A DNA stretch of 64,000 nucleotides. It comes from Blastocatellia bacterium (GTDB lineage Bacteria; Acidobacteriota; Blastocatellia; HR10; J050). The position numbers and the translations under genes were made by a program. Of this stretch, positions 9,701 through 17,666 are shown piece after piece (the first letter of the stretch is position 1; each line of letters opens with the position of its first letter). The notes beneath the pieces were generated by a model. The model worked only from the letters and a program-made list of their open reading frames with translations, did no database searches and was not told where the DNA came from. The stretch spans positions 1 through 64,000 of the forward strand of contig JANWZE010000127.1 in NCBI GenBank assembly GCA_025054955.1. The letters run 5' to 3'.

Positions 9701-10014
9701 GCCCAATAGATGTCCGTGCCGTCTTCGAAGATCACGTAGACGTAGGAATAGCCGAAATCGGAGAAGCCGCGTATGTCTTTGACCTTGGGCACACCCAGCA
9801 ATGAGCTGACAATCGGATAAGTGACCTGATCTTCCATGATGTCAGGGCTGCGATCCCAGCGTGAAAAGATGATGACCTGCGTATCAGACAGATCAGGAAT
9901 CGCATCCAGCGCGATGTGCCGCATCGCGTGCAGGCCACCGAGCACAGCCAGGCCAACGCAAACGAAGACGAGGAACCGATTGTTAGCGCACAGTTCGATG
10001 ATTCTGTTAATCAT
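6727..10014 (-). CDS. cusA: Heavy-metal RND efflux pump CusA/CzcA
   Basis: Inner-membrane proton-driven transporter, 1095 residues, the normal size for the heavy-metal efflux subfamily of RND pumps. Twelve membrane spans with two large periplasmic loops are evident. The proton-relay aspartate sits in VGAMVDASIVVVEQ (about residue 404) and GVDAETGVFMLLYLELSYK matches the CusA/CzcA signature of the second half. With CusB and CusC it should form a tripartite pump expelling Cu(I)/Ag(I) from periplasm or cytoplasm to the outside. Copper rather than zinc/cobalt is inferred from the operon. GAGGTGA precedes ATG 10014, and the gene begins 6 bases after cusB ends. Confidence 0.95.
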   Translation of the reverse strand: MINRIIELCANNRFLVFVCVGLAVLGGLHAMRHIALDAIPDLSDTQVIIFSRWDRSPDIMEDQVTYPIVSSLLGVPKVKDIRGFSDFGYSYVYVIFEDGTDIYWARSRTAEYLSNILPKLPDGVQTELAKDATALGWIFQYALVDTTGRHSLADLRSLQDWHLRYELQSVDGVAEVAPVGGFVRQYQVNLDPNALAAYGIPLDKVLTAIRQSNNDVGGRLLEFSGREYMIRGRGYIRSLRDLENIAVAADTRAGTPVLLKQLGTITLGPDLRRGIAELDGQGEVVGAIVIMRYNENALDVIERVKERLSELEKSLPPGVKIVTTYDRSELIERSIDTLTTALTEELTVVSLVILLFLWHIPSAIIPILTIPIAVIISFIPMYGMNITANIMSLGGIIIAVGAMVDASIVVVEQTHKKLEHWEAAGRPGDFKEVVISAVKEVGPPSFYSLLVIAVAFVPVLALEAQEGRLFKPLAYTKNFSMAIAAVLAITLDPAVRLLFTHMKPFAFRPRLLARVVNALVVGKIHDEEHHPISRRLMRLYQPVVEFVMRHQWMTIGAAALIVMATIPVYWRLGAEFMPPLDEGVLLYMPTTMPGLSVTEAQKLLQAQDRVLKSFPEVERVFGKAGRAETATDPAPFSMMETTVLLKPQSEWPKQPRWYSEWAPAWLQSVLRRAWPDHKSTQELIYGPGGLNEAMQFPGVVNAWTMPIKGRIDMLSTGVRTPVGIKILGSDLQTIEQIGRQIEATLKHVPGTASAFAERTTGGYFLDFQFKREELARYGLTIAQAETTVLSAIGGENISTTIEGRERYPINVRYLRDYRSTVDRLNRVLVPTMDGGQIPMAQLAEIKLLSGPGMIRNENGRLSGYVYVDVAGRDVGRYVEDAKRAVNQAVQLPPGYTLRWSGQYENMQRVEQRLWVLVPITLVIIFVLVYFNTKSLAQTLIVFLAVPFSAVGAIWLLYALDYNLSIAVWVGLIALLGVDAETGVFMLLYLELSYKKRLQMGLMKTKEHLREAIIEGAVKRLRPKFMTVAVDFIGLLPIMWATGTGADLMKRIAAPMIGGIITSFIMELVVYPAIYHEWRWHFYVKKQANGSGAPPL

Positions 10015-10020
10015 GACTGC

Positions 10021-11451
10021 TCACCTCTGATGCGTGGCATGTCCGGTGGCGCTCAACGCCGACTTCAAGCGGCTCTCAGCGTCAATCAGGAAATTACCGC
10101 TGGTCACGATTTTCTCGCCGAGTTTGAGACCGCTCAAGATGATGTACCGTTCGTTGACGCGCGGCCCCACCTGCACCGTGCGTGGTTCAAAATAGCCGCC
10201 CTCGTGCGCCACGAAGACGATCTGTTGCGTGCCGGAATCGAGCACCGCGTCTTGGGGCACCGAGAGCGGTCGGCCGTAATCAATCCGCAGTTGCACATTA
10301 GCGAACATCTCTGGCTTCAGTTTGAACTGCGGATTGGCAATAGCGATGCGGACCTTCAGCGTGCGGGTCGTCGCGTCCAGTTGTGGGTTGATATAGCTGA
10401 CTCGGCCGTGAAACGTTTCACCGGGAAAATACGACAAGGTGATGGTGGCCGGCTGGCCGACGCGGATTTTCGACGCCTCATATTCATACACATCGGCCAG
10501 TACCCAGATCGTTGATTGGTCAGCAATGGTGTATAGCTCTGTGTCCGGCGTAATGCGCGCGCCGGTCAGCGCGTTGCGCGTCACCACGAATCCGGTGATG
10601 GGCGAATAAAGGGTCAGCGTCTTGGTGGGGGCGCCGCGCTGTTCGATCTCGTTGATTTGCGCGTCGGAGATGTCCCAGAGCCGTAGGCGTTCTCGCACGG
10701 CATCGTACAGCGACAGCGCGTTAGACGAAATCTCGCGCAACGGTGTGTCGCCCAGCAGCCGTTTGGCTTTGGCGGCGATCAACAATTCTTGTTGGGTTGC
10801 GACCAGTTCGGGGCTATACACATCCAGCAAGGGTTGACCTTTCTTGACCAGTTGCCCGACGAAGTCTACATGAACACGCTCGATGTAGCCCTCAAATTTG
10901 GCATAAACGCGCGATAGCTTCGATTCGTCGTAGGTGAGCCGGCCTACGGTGCGCACCAGCTCACTGAGTGGCTCGGCAGTGACTTCTCCATAGGTGACGC
11001 CGATCAGTTGTTGCTTGTAAGGCGTGATCTGAACGCTGCCGGGAGGCATCGGCTGCTCGGCCACGGCGCTCATTTCATGAGATGGAGCTTTCACCAGCGC
11101 CATGTTGCACACAGGGCAATCGCCCGGCCGCTCAGATGTGTAATCCGGGTGCATCGGACAATACCAGACTTCTTGTTGAGCTTGTTCCGTCGTGCGCTGC
11201 TGTGGTTCAGCTTTGACTAACGCCATGTTGCAGACGGGACAATCGCCCGGCTTATCAGTTCGGTAGTCCGGGTGCATGGGACAATACCAGATCTGATTGG
11301 CCGAGCGTGATGGTTGGACGCCGAATAATCGGCCTACTACTGTGTTTCGTAACCAATCCCGTCGAACATATCCGCCGATGGCCAGGCCGGCGATCAGGAT
11401 CAACACGACGAGCCAGACCGTTCGTCTCAGTTTCTTTGTGGCGATCACCAT
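10021..11451 (-). CDS. cusB: RND periplasmic adaptor CusB with two heavy-metal-binding motifs
   Basis: Membrane-fusion subunit, 476 residues. An N-terminal anchor (11-27) is followed by two heavy-metal-binding repeats, each WYCPMHPDY...CPVCNMALVKA, at about residues 55-85 and 96-126. Then come the barrel-sandwich/lipoyl and alpha-hairpin segments (EGYIERVHVDFVGQLVKKGQ; VATQQELLIAAKAKRLLG) and a C-terminal beta domain. The tail ends in His-containing GHATHQR. CusB adaptors bridge CusA and CusC and pass metal to the pump. AGGAGG precedes ATG 11451. Confidence 0.93.
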   Translation of the reverse strand: MVIATKKLRRTVWLVVLILIAGLAIGGYVRRDWLRNTVVGRLFGVQPSRSANQIWYCPMHPDYRTDKPGDCPVCNMALVKAEPQQRTTEQAQQEVWYCPMHPDYTSERPGDCPVCNMALVKAPSHEMSAVAEQPMPPGSVQITPYKQQLIGVTYGEVTAEPLSELVRTVGRLTYDESKLSRVYAKFEGYIERVHVDFVGQLVKKGQPLLDVYSPELVATQQELLIAAKAKRLLGDTPLREISSNALSLYDAVRERLRLWDISDAQINEIEQRGAPTKTLTLYSPITGFVVTRNALTGARITPDTELYTIADQSTIWVLADVYEYEASKIRVGQPATITLSYFPGETFHGRVSYINPQLDATTRTLKVRIAIANPQFKLKPEMFANVQLRIDYGRPLSVPQDAVLDSGTQQIVFVAHEGGYFEPRTVQVGPRVNERYIILSGLKLGEKIVTSGNFLIDAESRLKSALSATGHATHQR

Positions 11452-11464
11452 ACAGAGCCTCCTT

Positions 11465-12745
11465 TCACTTCGTCAGCTCCAGGCCAACGAAAACTTCCAG
11501 TCGAGCTAAGGCCTTCTGATATTCCACCAACGCTTCGTGATATTTCAGTTCGTAGTCAAGCAGCGTCGTCAGGTCGTCAATTAGCGTCAGGAAGTCAACT
11601 TTGCCCACCTGATAGTTGGCCACAGCCGATTCCAGCGATAACGTAGCTTGGGGAATGACGGCATGGCCATAGAGCTGCATGAGTCGTTCTGACGTGGTTG
11701 CAGCCAGGTAGGCGTCTTTCACGCGAAAGTAGAGGAGCGAGAGCAGATTGTCGCGTTGTTTTTGTGCGCCGGCCAGAGTGCTGGCCGCGCTATCCAGTTC
11801 CGGGCGCTGCCTGCGCCAGAAATAGAGCGGAATCTTCGCCTTCACCGATAAGCCGTACATCTCCGGCGTTGCCGCGCGATTGAAGTAGGTGAAGCCGACA
11901 GAAAAATCCGGGTAGAATTGCTTCCTGGCCAATTGCACAGCGTAGTGTTGCCGATCAATCTCTCGTTCTTGCGCCTTCAGTTCGGGAAAATTGCGACAGG
12001 CCAGTTGATAGAGTTCTTCCAGCGTGTAGCGCAACTCGGCTTTGTGCGCATGCGTGGTGACTGCCATGTGCGAGCCGGGCGGCCGGTAAAGCAACGTGTT
12101 CAATCGCGCCTCGGTGATGTCGTGCTGTTGTTTAAGCACGGTGAGCCGGTCAATGAGTTTGGAAATTTCTACCTGAGCTTTCAGCAAGTCTTGTTGATTG
12201 CCCTGACCGACGCGGTAGCGAGCATCGGCGATTTGCAGAAATTTTTGGAGCAGTTCTTTGTTTTTCTCTACGACGTTGATTGATTCCTCAATGTGGTAGA
12301 GGTCGTAGTAAGCGAGTTTGACGTCAGCGATGATCGCTCGGCGCGTTTGTTCGTAGTTCCACCACTCAGCCTCTGCTTCCATCGAAGCCATCCGCCCTTT
12401 CAGTTCGAGTTTGCCGGGGAAGGGAATGTCTTGTTCGATGCTAACGGCGCGCGCTGATGCAGGATCGCCCGATTGCAAGACCGGCGGTAATAGCTCACCC
12501 ATCGTTTGAAACGTAATCGTTGGTTCGGGCAGCGTCTGCGCCGGCGCGATCATTGCCCGCTTGGCATCAACCAGACGTCGCGCTGCCTGAATCGCCGGGT
12601 GGCGCTCCAATGCTTCCTGAACGAGTTCGTCTAAGGTCGCCGGCGACGCCGTGCGCGGTGCATCGCTCGTCGGTGATTGAGCCGGCACAATCGTCCGGCT
12701 GACTGCAATGATAATGAACATCCATACGATTCGCGCTCTAAGCAT
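11465..12745 (-). CDS. cusC: TolC-family outer-membrane efflux channel (CusC/CzcC type)
   Basis: Outer-membrane channel of the tripartite efflux system, 426 residues. A signal peptide (MLRARIVWMFIIIAVS..., cleaved near AQS at ~22-25) is followed by two OEP repeats of long helices, beginning LDELVQEALERHPAIQAARR and, in the second half, EELYQLACRNFPELKAQERE. The ATG at 12745 is supported by GGAGG nine bases upstream; an in-frame upstream extension covers a small tandem repeat and has no signal sequence. It is followed by cusB after 13 bases. Confidence 0.88.
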   Translation of the reverse strand: MLRARIVWMFIIIAVSRTIVPAQSPTSDAPRTASPATLDELVQEALERHPAIQAARRLVDAKRAMIAPAQTLPEPTITFQTMGELLPPVLQSGDPASARAVSIEQDIPFPGKLELKGRMASMEAEAEWWNYEQTRRAIIADVKLAYYDLYHIEESINVVEKNKELLQKFLQIADARYRVGQGNQQDLLKAQVEISKLIDRLTVLKQQHDITEARLNTLLYRPPGSHMAVTTHAHKAELRYTLEELYQLACRNFPELKAQEREIDRQHYAVQLARKQFYPDFSVGFTYFNRAATPEMYGLSVKAKIPLYFWRRQRPELDSAASTLAGAQKQRDNLLSLLYFRVKDAYLAATTSERLMQLYGHAVIPQATLSLESAVANYQVGKVDFLTLIDDLTTLLDYELKYHEALVEYQKALARLEVFVGLELTK

Positions 12746-12936
12746 ATTCCATCCTCCAGTGGGAGTCCCAGTGGGAGTCAGCGATAAGAACTCATGCACA
12801 GGACTCAAGAAGCACCGGCTCAAGCATCAAGATTTGTGTGCCTGCGCTCAACGGCCTGCGCTGAGCGAGCTGCTCCTTGACGCAGGAACACACACGGGTT
12901 CCGACCGGCGTCCTGAGTGTGGCGTTTTTGGGCTTT
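12746..12936. other. Intra-operon spacer with short repeats
   Basis: A gap of 191 bases between the small Cys-rich gene and cusC. It holds two copies of CCAGTGGGAGT (12756-12766 and 12769-12779) and, near 12913-12932, a GTGGCGTTTTTGG segment that matches the arm of the nested-palindrome element described at 45513. No gene is apparent. Confidence 0.5.
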
Positions 12937-13377
12937 TTAGATTCGGAGGATGGCCAGGCGCAAATAGGTTTGCGTCCCATCAGCAGAGGCCACGCCGGCG
13001 TTGAATATAGGTAACAGCCCGCGTGGTGAAAAGTCAGGTTGCTGAGTCACTCGTGCGAGCAGAGGAACTTGATCGGCCGTGTGAATGCACCGCGCAGACA
13101 ACAGCGGTGGAACGTCGCCGGGTAATTTCGGCGATGCAGGTGAAACGATGCAGCAGGTCGCTTGCTTTGACCCGACACGCGAGGGCGTGTGTTCAGGTTG
13201 ACACGCACCGCGCCATAGCGCTTGCATCTTCGGAGAAGGCGTTGGCTTCAGCAGTGTGCAGCAGCACAACATTGCCTGTGTCGGGCAAAGGGAGCGAGCG
13301 CACAGCACCGCTGCGCGTGCGCTGGCGCTGCCGATCAGCAGCAGCACGATCAATCCGATGGTGCGCTTCATCATCAT
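12937..13377 (-). CDS. Small cysteine-rich secreted protein, first gene of copper operon
   Basis: I do not recognise a family. From the first of three consecutive ATG codons the protein has 146 residues: a clear signal peptide (MKRTIGLIVLLLIGSASARA) and then a region with nine cysteines, including C-x4-C, a CCC triplet and a CC pair, within ~70 residues. The C-terminal half is ordinary (YLRLAILRI at the end). A TTGACG/TACACT promoter with 18-bp spacing lies just upstream and there is no Shine-Dalgarno site. Being first in a copper operon with thiol-rich composition suggests a periplasmic Cu(I)-binding or sensing protein; this is inference. A non-coding leader remains possible. Confidence 0.55.
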   Translation of the reverse strand: MMMKRTIGLIVLLLIGSASARAAVLCARSLCPTQAMLCCCTLLKPTPSPKMQALWRGACQPEHTPSRVGSKQATCCIVSPASPKLPGDVPPLLSARCIHTADQVPLLARVTQQPDFSPRGLLPIFNAGVASADGTQTYLRLAILRI

Positions 13378-13391
13378 AATGAGGCAGTTTG

Positions 13392-13421
13392 AGTGTAGCG
13401 GTCGCATGATAATCGCGTCAA
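13392..13421 (-). promoter_or_regulatory. Candidate sigma-70 promoter of the copper operon
   Basis: On the minus strand TTGACG (13421-13416), an 18-base spacer and TACACT (13397-13392) lie 14 bases before ATG 13377. The slightly long spacer would suit a MerR-type activator such as CueR, but I see no clear CueR dyad in it. Confidence 0.5.
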
Positions 13422-13537
13422 GTAAAAGCTAGTAAAAAGGCACGGCCTGATTTGCATTGCGTTGCGCCGGAAGCGCAGCCGTTGAAAGTTGAAACGCTGC
13501 CCTCTGTGCGCGCGTGTGCCGGTGACCGTTCGTTTGC

Positions 13538-13567
13538 TTGACACTGGCAAATCCTGACCGTTATGAT
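13538..13567 (+). promoter_or_regulatory. Candidate sigma-70 promoter of the DUF1015 gene
   Basis: TTGACA (13538-13543), an 18-base spacer, then TATGAT (13562-13567), with the start codon 18 bases further on. It is divergent from the copper-operon promoter about 115 bases away. Confidence 0.6.
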
Positions 13568-13585
13568 GGCCGTCACGGCAGGCGT

Positions 13586-14887
13586 ATGGCAAAAGTATTC
13601 CCGTTTCAAGCGTGGCGATACAACCTGACAAAGGTCGGCGATGCCGCGCAGGTGATGACGCAACCTTACGATAAGATTTCGCCTGAGATGCAAGACCGTT
13701 ACTACGAGCATCCCTACAACCTGGTCAGGATCATTCTGCCGAAAGCTTATCCAGACGATGATCCTCGCTCCAATGTCTATACGCGGTCGCTTCTCACTTA
13801 TCGTCAATGGTTAGCCGAAGGCATCTTCGTTCAAGATGAGCAGCCGGCCTTCTACGTCTACTATCAACACTACCGCAGCCCTGATGGACGTGAGCGCGTG
13901 AGAAAAGGCTTCATCGGATTAGGCCAACTTGAAGATTACAGCGCCGGCATCATCTATCCGCATGAACGCACGATGATGGGGCCCAAGCTGGATCGGCTCA
14001 AACTGCTGCGGCTAACACGCGCTCACTTTGAATCGCTGTTCATGCTTTACCGTGACCCGCAACATCAGATTGAGCGGTTGCTGGATCAGCACATCGAGGA
14101 TAAGCCGGCTCTGGCAGTGACCGATGAATATGGCGTCGTGCACCATCTCTGGGCGGTCACCGAGTCGTCCACACTGGCCCAAATACAGCGCCTGATGGAT
14201 GACAAGTCCCTGATCATCGCCGACGGACATCATCGCTACGAAACGGCGTTGGCCTATCGCAACGAGCGACGCGAGGAAGGCGGGACACTGGGCCGCTGGC
14301 GCAGCTTTCACCGAGCCATGATGACATTCGTCAATGCCGATAGCGATGGCCTGACGATTCTGCCCACGCATCGGGTCATCACCTCAGACGTTGACTTTGA
14401 TCTGCCGCGATTATTGGAATTTGCCAAAGAGCACTTCACGGTGGAGCCGGTCTCCAGCGCCGAGCAGTTGCAGTCAGCGATGCGCAACACATCAGAGCAA
14501 ACCGTGATTGGACTCTATGCAGCCGAGACGAATGCTTTTTATCTGCTGCGCTACCTGGCTCAGCCAGGCTCGCTGGCACTCTTGAGCGACGTAAGCGCCC
14601 GGCAACGTCACCTTGATGTGTCAATTTTACATTCGTTGCTGCTTGAGCATGGCTTGGGCATTGCGCCTGACGACCTGGCGCAACGGCAATTGATTCGCTA
14701 TGTCCGGGAGTTTGACGTGGCGATTGACATGGTCAAGGCGGGGCAGGGACGCGCGTGTTTCTTTTTGCGGCCAACCACGATTGAGCAAGTTTGCGACGTG
14801 GCATTGGCCGGTGAAGTTCTGCCGCAGAAATCAACCGATTTTTATCCAAAGCTGCTGTCGGGTCTCACCATCTACCGAATTGATTGA
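13586..14887 (+). CDS. DUF1015 family protein
   Basis: A 433-residue cytoplasmic protein matching the DUF1015 family: it opens KVFPFQAWRY with a QPYDKIS segment near residue 35, and carries the family hallmark ADGHHRYETAL in the middle (~residues 212-222). Function is not settled; members occur widely in anaerobes and acidobacteria. The start at ATG 13586 is chosen because the longer frame begins inside the promoter. The last ten codons and the stop are duplicated 71 bases downstream. Confidence 0.85.
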   Translation: MAKVFPFQAWRYNLTKVGDAAQVMTQPYDKISPEMQDRYYEHPYNLVRIILPKAYPDDDPRSNVYTRSLLTYRQWLAEGIFVQDEQPAFYVYYQHYRSPDGRERVRKGFIGLGQLEDYSAGIIYPHERTMMGPKLDRLKLLRLTRAHFESLFMLYRDPQHQIERLLDQHIEDKPALAVTDEYGVVHHLWAVTESSTLAQIQRLMDDKSLIIADGHHRYETALAYRNERREEGGTLGRWRSFHRAMMTFVNADSDGLTILPTHRVITSDVDFDLPRLLEFAKEHFTVEPVSSAEQLQSAMRNTSEQTVIGLYAAETNAFYLLRYLAQPGSLALLSDVSARQRHLDVSILHSLLLEHGLGIAPDDLAQRQLIRYVREFDVAIDMVKAGQGRACFFLRPTTIEQVCDVALAGEVLPQKSTDFYPKLLSGLTIYRID

Positions 14888-14959
14888 GTGACAGCGGAAG
14901 CCTTTGGCGCTATTGTCAATGGAGATCATCGGGTCTCACCATCTACCGAATTGATTGAG
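14858..14959. repeat. Perfect 31-bp direct repeat, period 71, at the end of the DUF1015 gene
   Basis: Bases 14858-14888 and 14929-14959 are identical. The first copy encodes the C terminus and stop codon of the DUF1015 protein (ending LTIYRID); the second lies in the intergenic space before the M48 protease gene. Confidence 0.9.
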
Positions 14960-15033
14960 CAACCGACTGGCCGAAAGATTCATCGGAGAGCAGGCATCAA
15001 TAATCAATACCTTTGGGGAAGGAGAACGAAAGC

Positions 15034-16404
15034 ATGGCAAATTGCACCTCACCGTTTGCCCAACGAGTCACAATCAGCTTGATGGTGGTGTTGGTGATGA
15101 CGTCGTCCGTCGCCACACAAACCAAAGTCAAACCCGGTTTCAATTTATTCAGCGTTCAGCAAGACGTTGAGTTTGGCCGAGAGGCAAGCAAGGAAATAGA
15201 GAAGCAAGTCCCGATTCTGGACGATGAGATCGCAACCCGTTACATTAGCCAGTTGGGGATGAATCTGGCCAGAAAGTCCACCATGCCGGATTTACCCTGG
15301 CAGTTCAAGCTGGTCAATTCGTCTGACGTTAACGCCTTTGCCTTGCCTGGTGGGTTCATCTATGTCAATCGCGGATTGATCGAAGCGGCGGAGACAGAAG
15401 GCCAACTGGTCGGCGTGCTGGGTCATGAGCTGGCGCACGTCACGCTTCGTCACGGCACAAATCAACTTTCCAAAGCGGTCTTGGCGCAGGGCGGTCTGGC
15501 CATCTTAGGTGGATCGCTGGGCAGCGGATGGGGCGCTGTGGCCGCTCGGTTGGGCGCTGAATTTGTGGTCGGCACATTGTTCCTCAAATTCGGGCGCACA
15601 GCAGAGACGCAAGCCGACATCATCGGCACGCAGTTGATGGCTGCGGCCGGTTACGATCCCTCCCAAATGGCTAAGATGTTTGAGCTATTGGGTAGACTGC
15701 GTGATAAAGAGCCAGGGCGATTGGAAGAGTTTTTCTCATCTCACCCCAACCCCGGCAATCGCGTCAAGCGCGTCAATGACGAGATCAAGAAGCTCCCGCC
15801 GGTCGTCAATCCGATCGTCACAACCAATGAGTTCATGCAGATTCGCGCTCGACTGAAAGCCATGCCGCCGGCGCCCAAGGTGATGCCGGGAAGCACCGGC
15901 GCAGGCAGGACGCCACCGCCGCCGTCACGCGAGCTGAGCGGCTATCGTCACCCGCACGGTTGGTACGAAATTGCTTATCCGTCCAACTGGAAAGTTGCCG
16001 AGGCCGAGAATAAACAGAGTGTGTTATTCGCTCCAGAAGGTGGCGTTCAACAGGGTGGCATGATTGTGTATGGCGCTGTGGTAGACCTATTCGAGCCGCA
16101 AGGCTCGCCACGCTCGTTGGAAGAAGCGACAGAGCAGTTAATCGCCAATCTGCGCAGGACCGATAGTTACTTACAGGTGGTCAGTGGCTCGCAACGCCGT
16201 CAGCGCATCAATGGCATTGATACATTGCTGGTCGTGCTGGAAGGGCGACCGCCGCAGCAAAATTATCAAGAGCGCGTGACATTGGTGGTGCGATGGCTCG
16301 GTCGTGAACTCATTTTCCTGGCTTGTGTCTCACCGGTCAATGACTATGCCACTTACCAACCCGCTTTTGAACAGATGATCAATCGGTGGCGGTTGAACAA
16401 CTGA
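15034..16404 (+). CDS. M48-family zinc metalloprotease (BepA/LoiP-like), exported
   Basis: A 456-residue protein with an N-terminal hydrophobic signal (VTISLMVVLVMTSSVATQ) and a peptidase M48 domain. The zinc motif HELAH is at 131-135, with a probable third ligand Glu191 in ETQAD. The stretch NAFALPGGFIYVNRGLI is typical of the BepA/YfgC and LoiP group, which degrade misassembled outer-membrane proteins in the periplasm. A separate C-terminal domain (~300-456) contains GWYEIAYPSNWKV and resembles PsbP/MOG1-like folds attached to such proteases. GGAAGGAG lies upstream of ATG 15034. Confidence 0.9.
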   Translation: MANCTSPFAQRVTISLMVVLVMTSSVATQTKVKPGFNLFSVQQDVEFGREASKEIEKQVPILDDEIATRYISQLGMNLARKSTMPDLPWQFKLVNSSDVNAFALPGGFIYVNRGLIEAAETEGQLVGVLGHELAHVTLRHGTNQLSKAVLAQGGLAILGGSLGSGWGAVAARLGAEFVVGTLFLKFGRTAETQADIIGTQLMAAAGYDPSQMAKMFELLGRLRDKEPGRLEEFFSSHPNPGNRVKRVNDEIKKLPPVVNPIVTTNEFMQIRARLKAMPPAPKVMPGSTGAGRTPPPPSRELSGYRHPHGWYEIAYPSNWKVAEAENKQSVLFAPEGGVQQGGMIVYGAVVDLFEPQGSPRSLEEATEQLIANLRRTDSYLQVVSGSQRRQRINGIDTLLVVLEGRPPQQNYQERVTLVVRWLGRELIFLACVSPVNDYATYQPAFEQMINRWRLNN

Positions 16405-16453
16405 GCTGAGCCTGACGGACGACACGCTTGTGTGTGCGGCCGCGATGGTCAGC

Positions 16454-17461
16454 TCATCTGAGGTGTTTTCTGAAGTAGCGGGCGATGAGGAAGCCGTCCA
16501 TGTATTTGAACGGTGTCACGCCTGTTGTGTAATGACCGCAAGGAAGCGTCGCTGTATCAAATGGCACATTCCATCGCCTCAGCTCGTCAAAGAACAGATG
16601 CGTCAGGTACGGAGGAAACGAAAGGTCATAGCGTGCCCAAATCATCAGGCTTTGACGTGTTGTTCCCTGAAGCCGAGGCACAAATGTCTGCGGACTGATG
16701 AGCGACCAATATCGTCGCAACTGCTCAAGGCTGATGTGTTGCTGAAGGCTTTGCCGAACATGTTGAGTGGTCAATCCCTGCCAGACCACATCGGCAAAAA
16801 AGCTAGACGCGTGATTAAAAACGCCGACCTGGAACCGCTCATCGTGAGCGAACGTCAAGAACGCAATGCACGAACCGATACTCGTGCCTATCAAGCCGAG
16901 CGCGCGATACCCCTGTTGTTGCAGCCAGGTGGCGGCCAGTCGCGTTTCTTGCACGGCCTGGCGACAGGCTTGAATGGTACGACCCAGATTCGGCCCAATC
17001 ATATAATCGGCGCGTTCCAGATGCGCAGGTCGGCGATGCTCGTGGTAGGGCATCGTCAATCGCAACGCCGCAATGCCGACATAGTTGAGCAATCGGCAGA
17101 GTCCAACGTGGCTATCAGATTGCGCGTTCCATTGAGGCAAAACGATCACAGCTCGCCTTGTGGAAGCAGCGGGGAAAAATTGGCCGTAAGCCACATTGTT
17201 TTCCGGATACGCTGACTGAATTGGGCTGGGGAAAGTCAATTGGCCGTCACGGTAAATGAAATCGGTCTGGTGGGGTGGTTGATAAAACGCATCGCTGGAA
17301 GCGACCGCCTGATCCACGAAGGCCTGTAATACCTGCTCTGGGGCGTCCTGCTGAGCAGACAGTCCGAGATGTTCAAGGCCCCACTCAAACGGCCAGACAC
17401 GCCGATTCGTATCCCGACGCATGAGCGCGTGTTCCCATGCCGTCATCAATCTCTTCAGCAT
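16454..17461 (-). CDS. Alpha/beta hydrolase, possibly ABHD18-like
   Basis: A 335-residue protein with an alpha/beta-hydrolase core. The nucleophile elbow is G-T-S-I-G-S (LGLIGTSIGSCIAFL), an acidic residue sits in WARYDLSFP and a C-terminal histidine in LPCGHYTTG, together giving a plausible Ser-Asp-His triad. The N terminus has WPFEWGLEHLG and a later PYHEHRRP segment, which remind me of the ABHD18/DUF2048 group; I could not verify this. No signal peptide. ATG 17461 has only a weak ribosome site. It is convergent with the M48 gene. Confidence 0.75.
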   Translation of the reverse strand: MLKRLMTAWEHALMRRDTNRRVWPFEWGLEHLGLSAQQDAPEQVLQAFVDQAVASSDAFYQPPHQTDFIYRDGQLTFPSPIQSAYPENNVAYGQFFPAASTRRAVIVLPQWNAQSDSHVGLCRLLNYVGIAALRLTMPYHEHRRPAHLERADYMIGPNLGRTIQACRQAVQETRLAATWLQQQGYRALGLIGTSIGSCIAFLTFAHDERFQVGVFNHASSFFADVVWQGLTTQHVRQSLQQHISLEQLRRYWSLISPQTFVPRLQGTTRQSLMIWARYDLSFPPYLTHLFFDELRRWNVPFDTATLPCGHYTTGVTPFKYMDGFLIARYFRKHLR

Positions 17462-17628
17462 AGCCACTCTCAAACACGGACGCGCGCGCCGGCCTAGCGC
17501 TGAGTCGCAGGCCCCAATCCGCGCTGTGCGCGACGCGCCGACCCGGTGACTCACCTGAAGGGCGCTGATTGTATGAGGTTGACAGAAAAAATCAAGCAAA
17601 CATCTCGCTCATCGGTGGGACATCTGGC

Positions 17629-17657
17629 TTGACGCTCCTGCCCACCGTTGGTATGGT
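17629..17657 (+). promoter_or_regulatory. Candidate promoter of fabI, close to the start codon
   Basis: TTGACG (17629-17634), 17-base spacer, TATGGT (17652-17657). Only 9 bases separate the -10 box from ATG 17667, so the transcript probably starts at or within a few bases of the ATG. No Shine-Dalgarno sequence fits in that space. Confidence 0.6.
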
Positions 17658-17666
17658 TTCCCGCCT

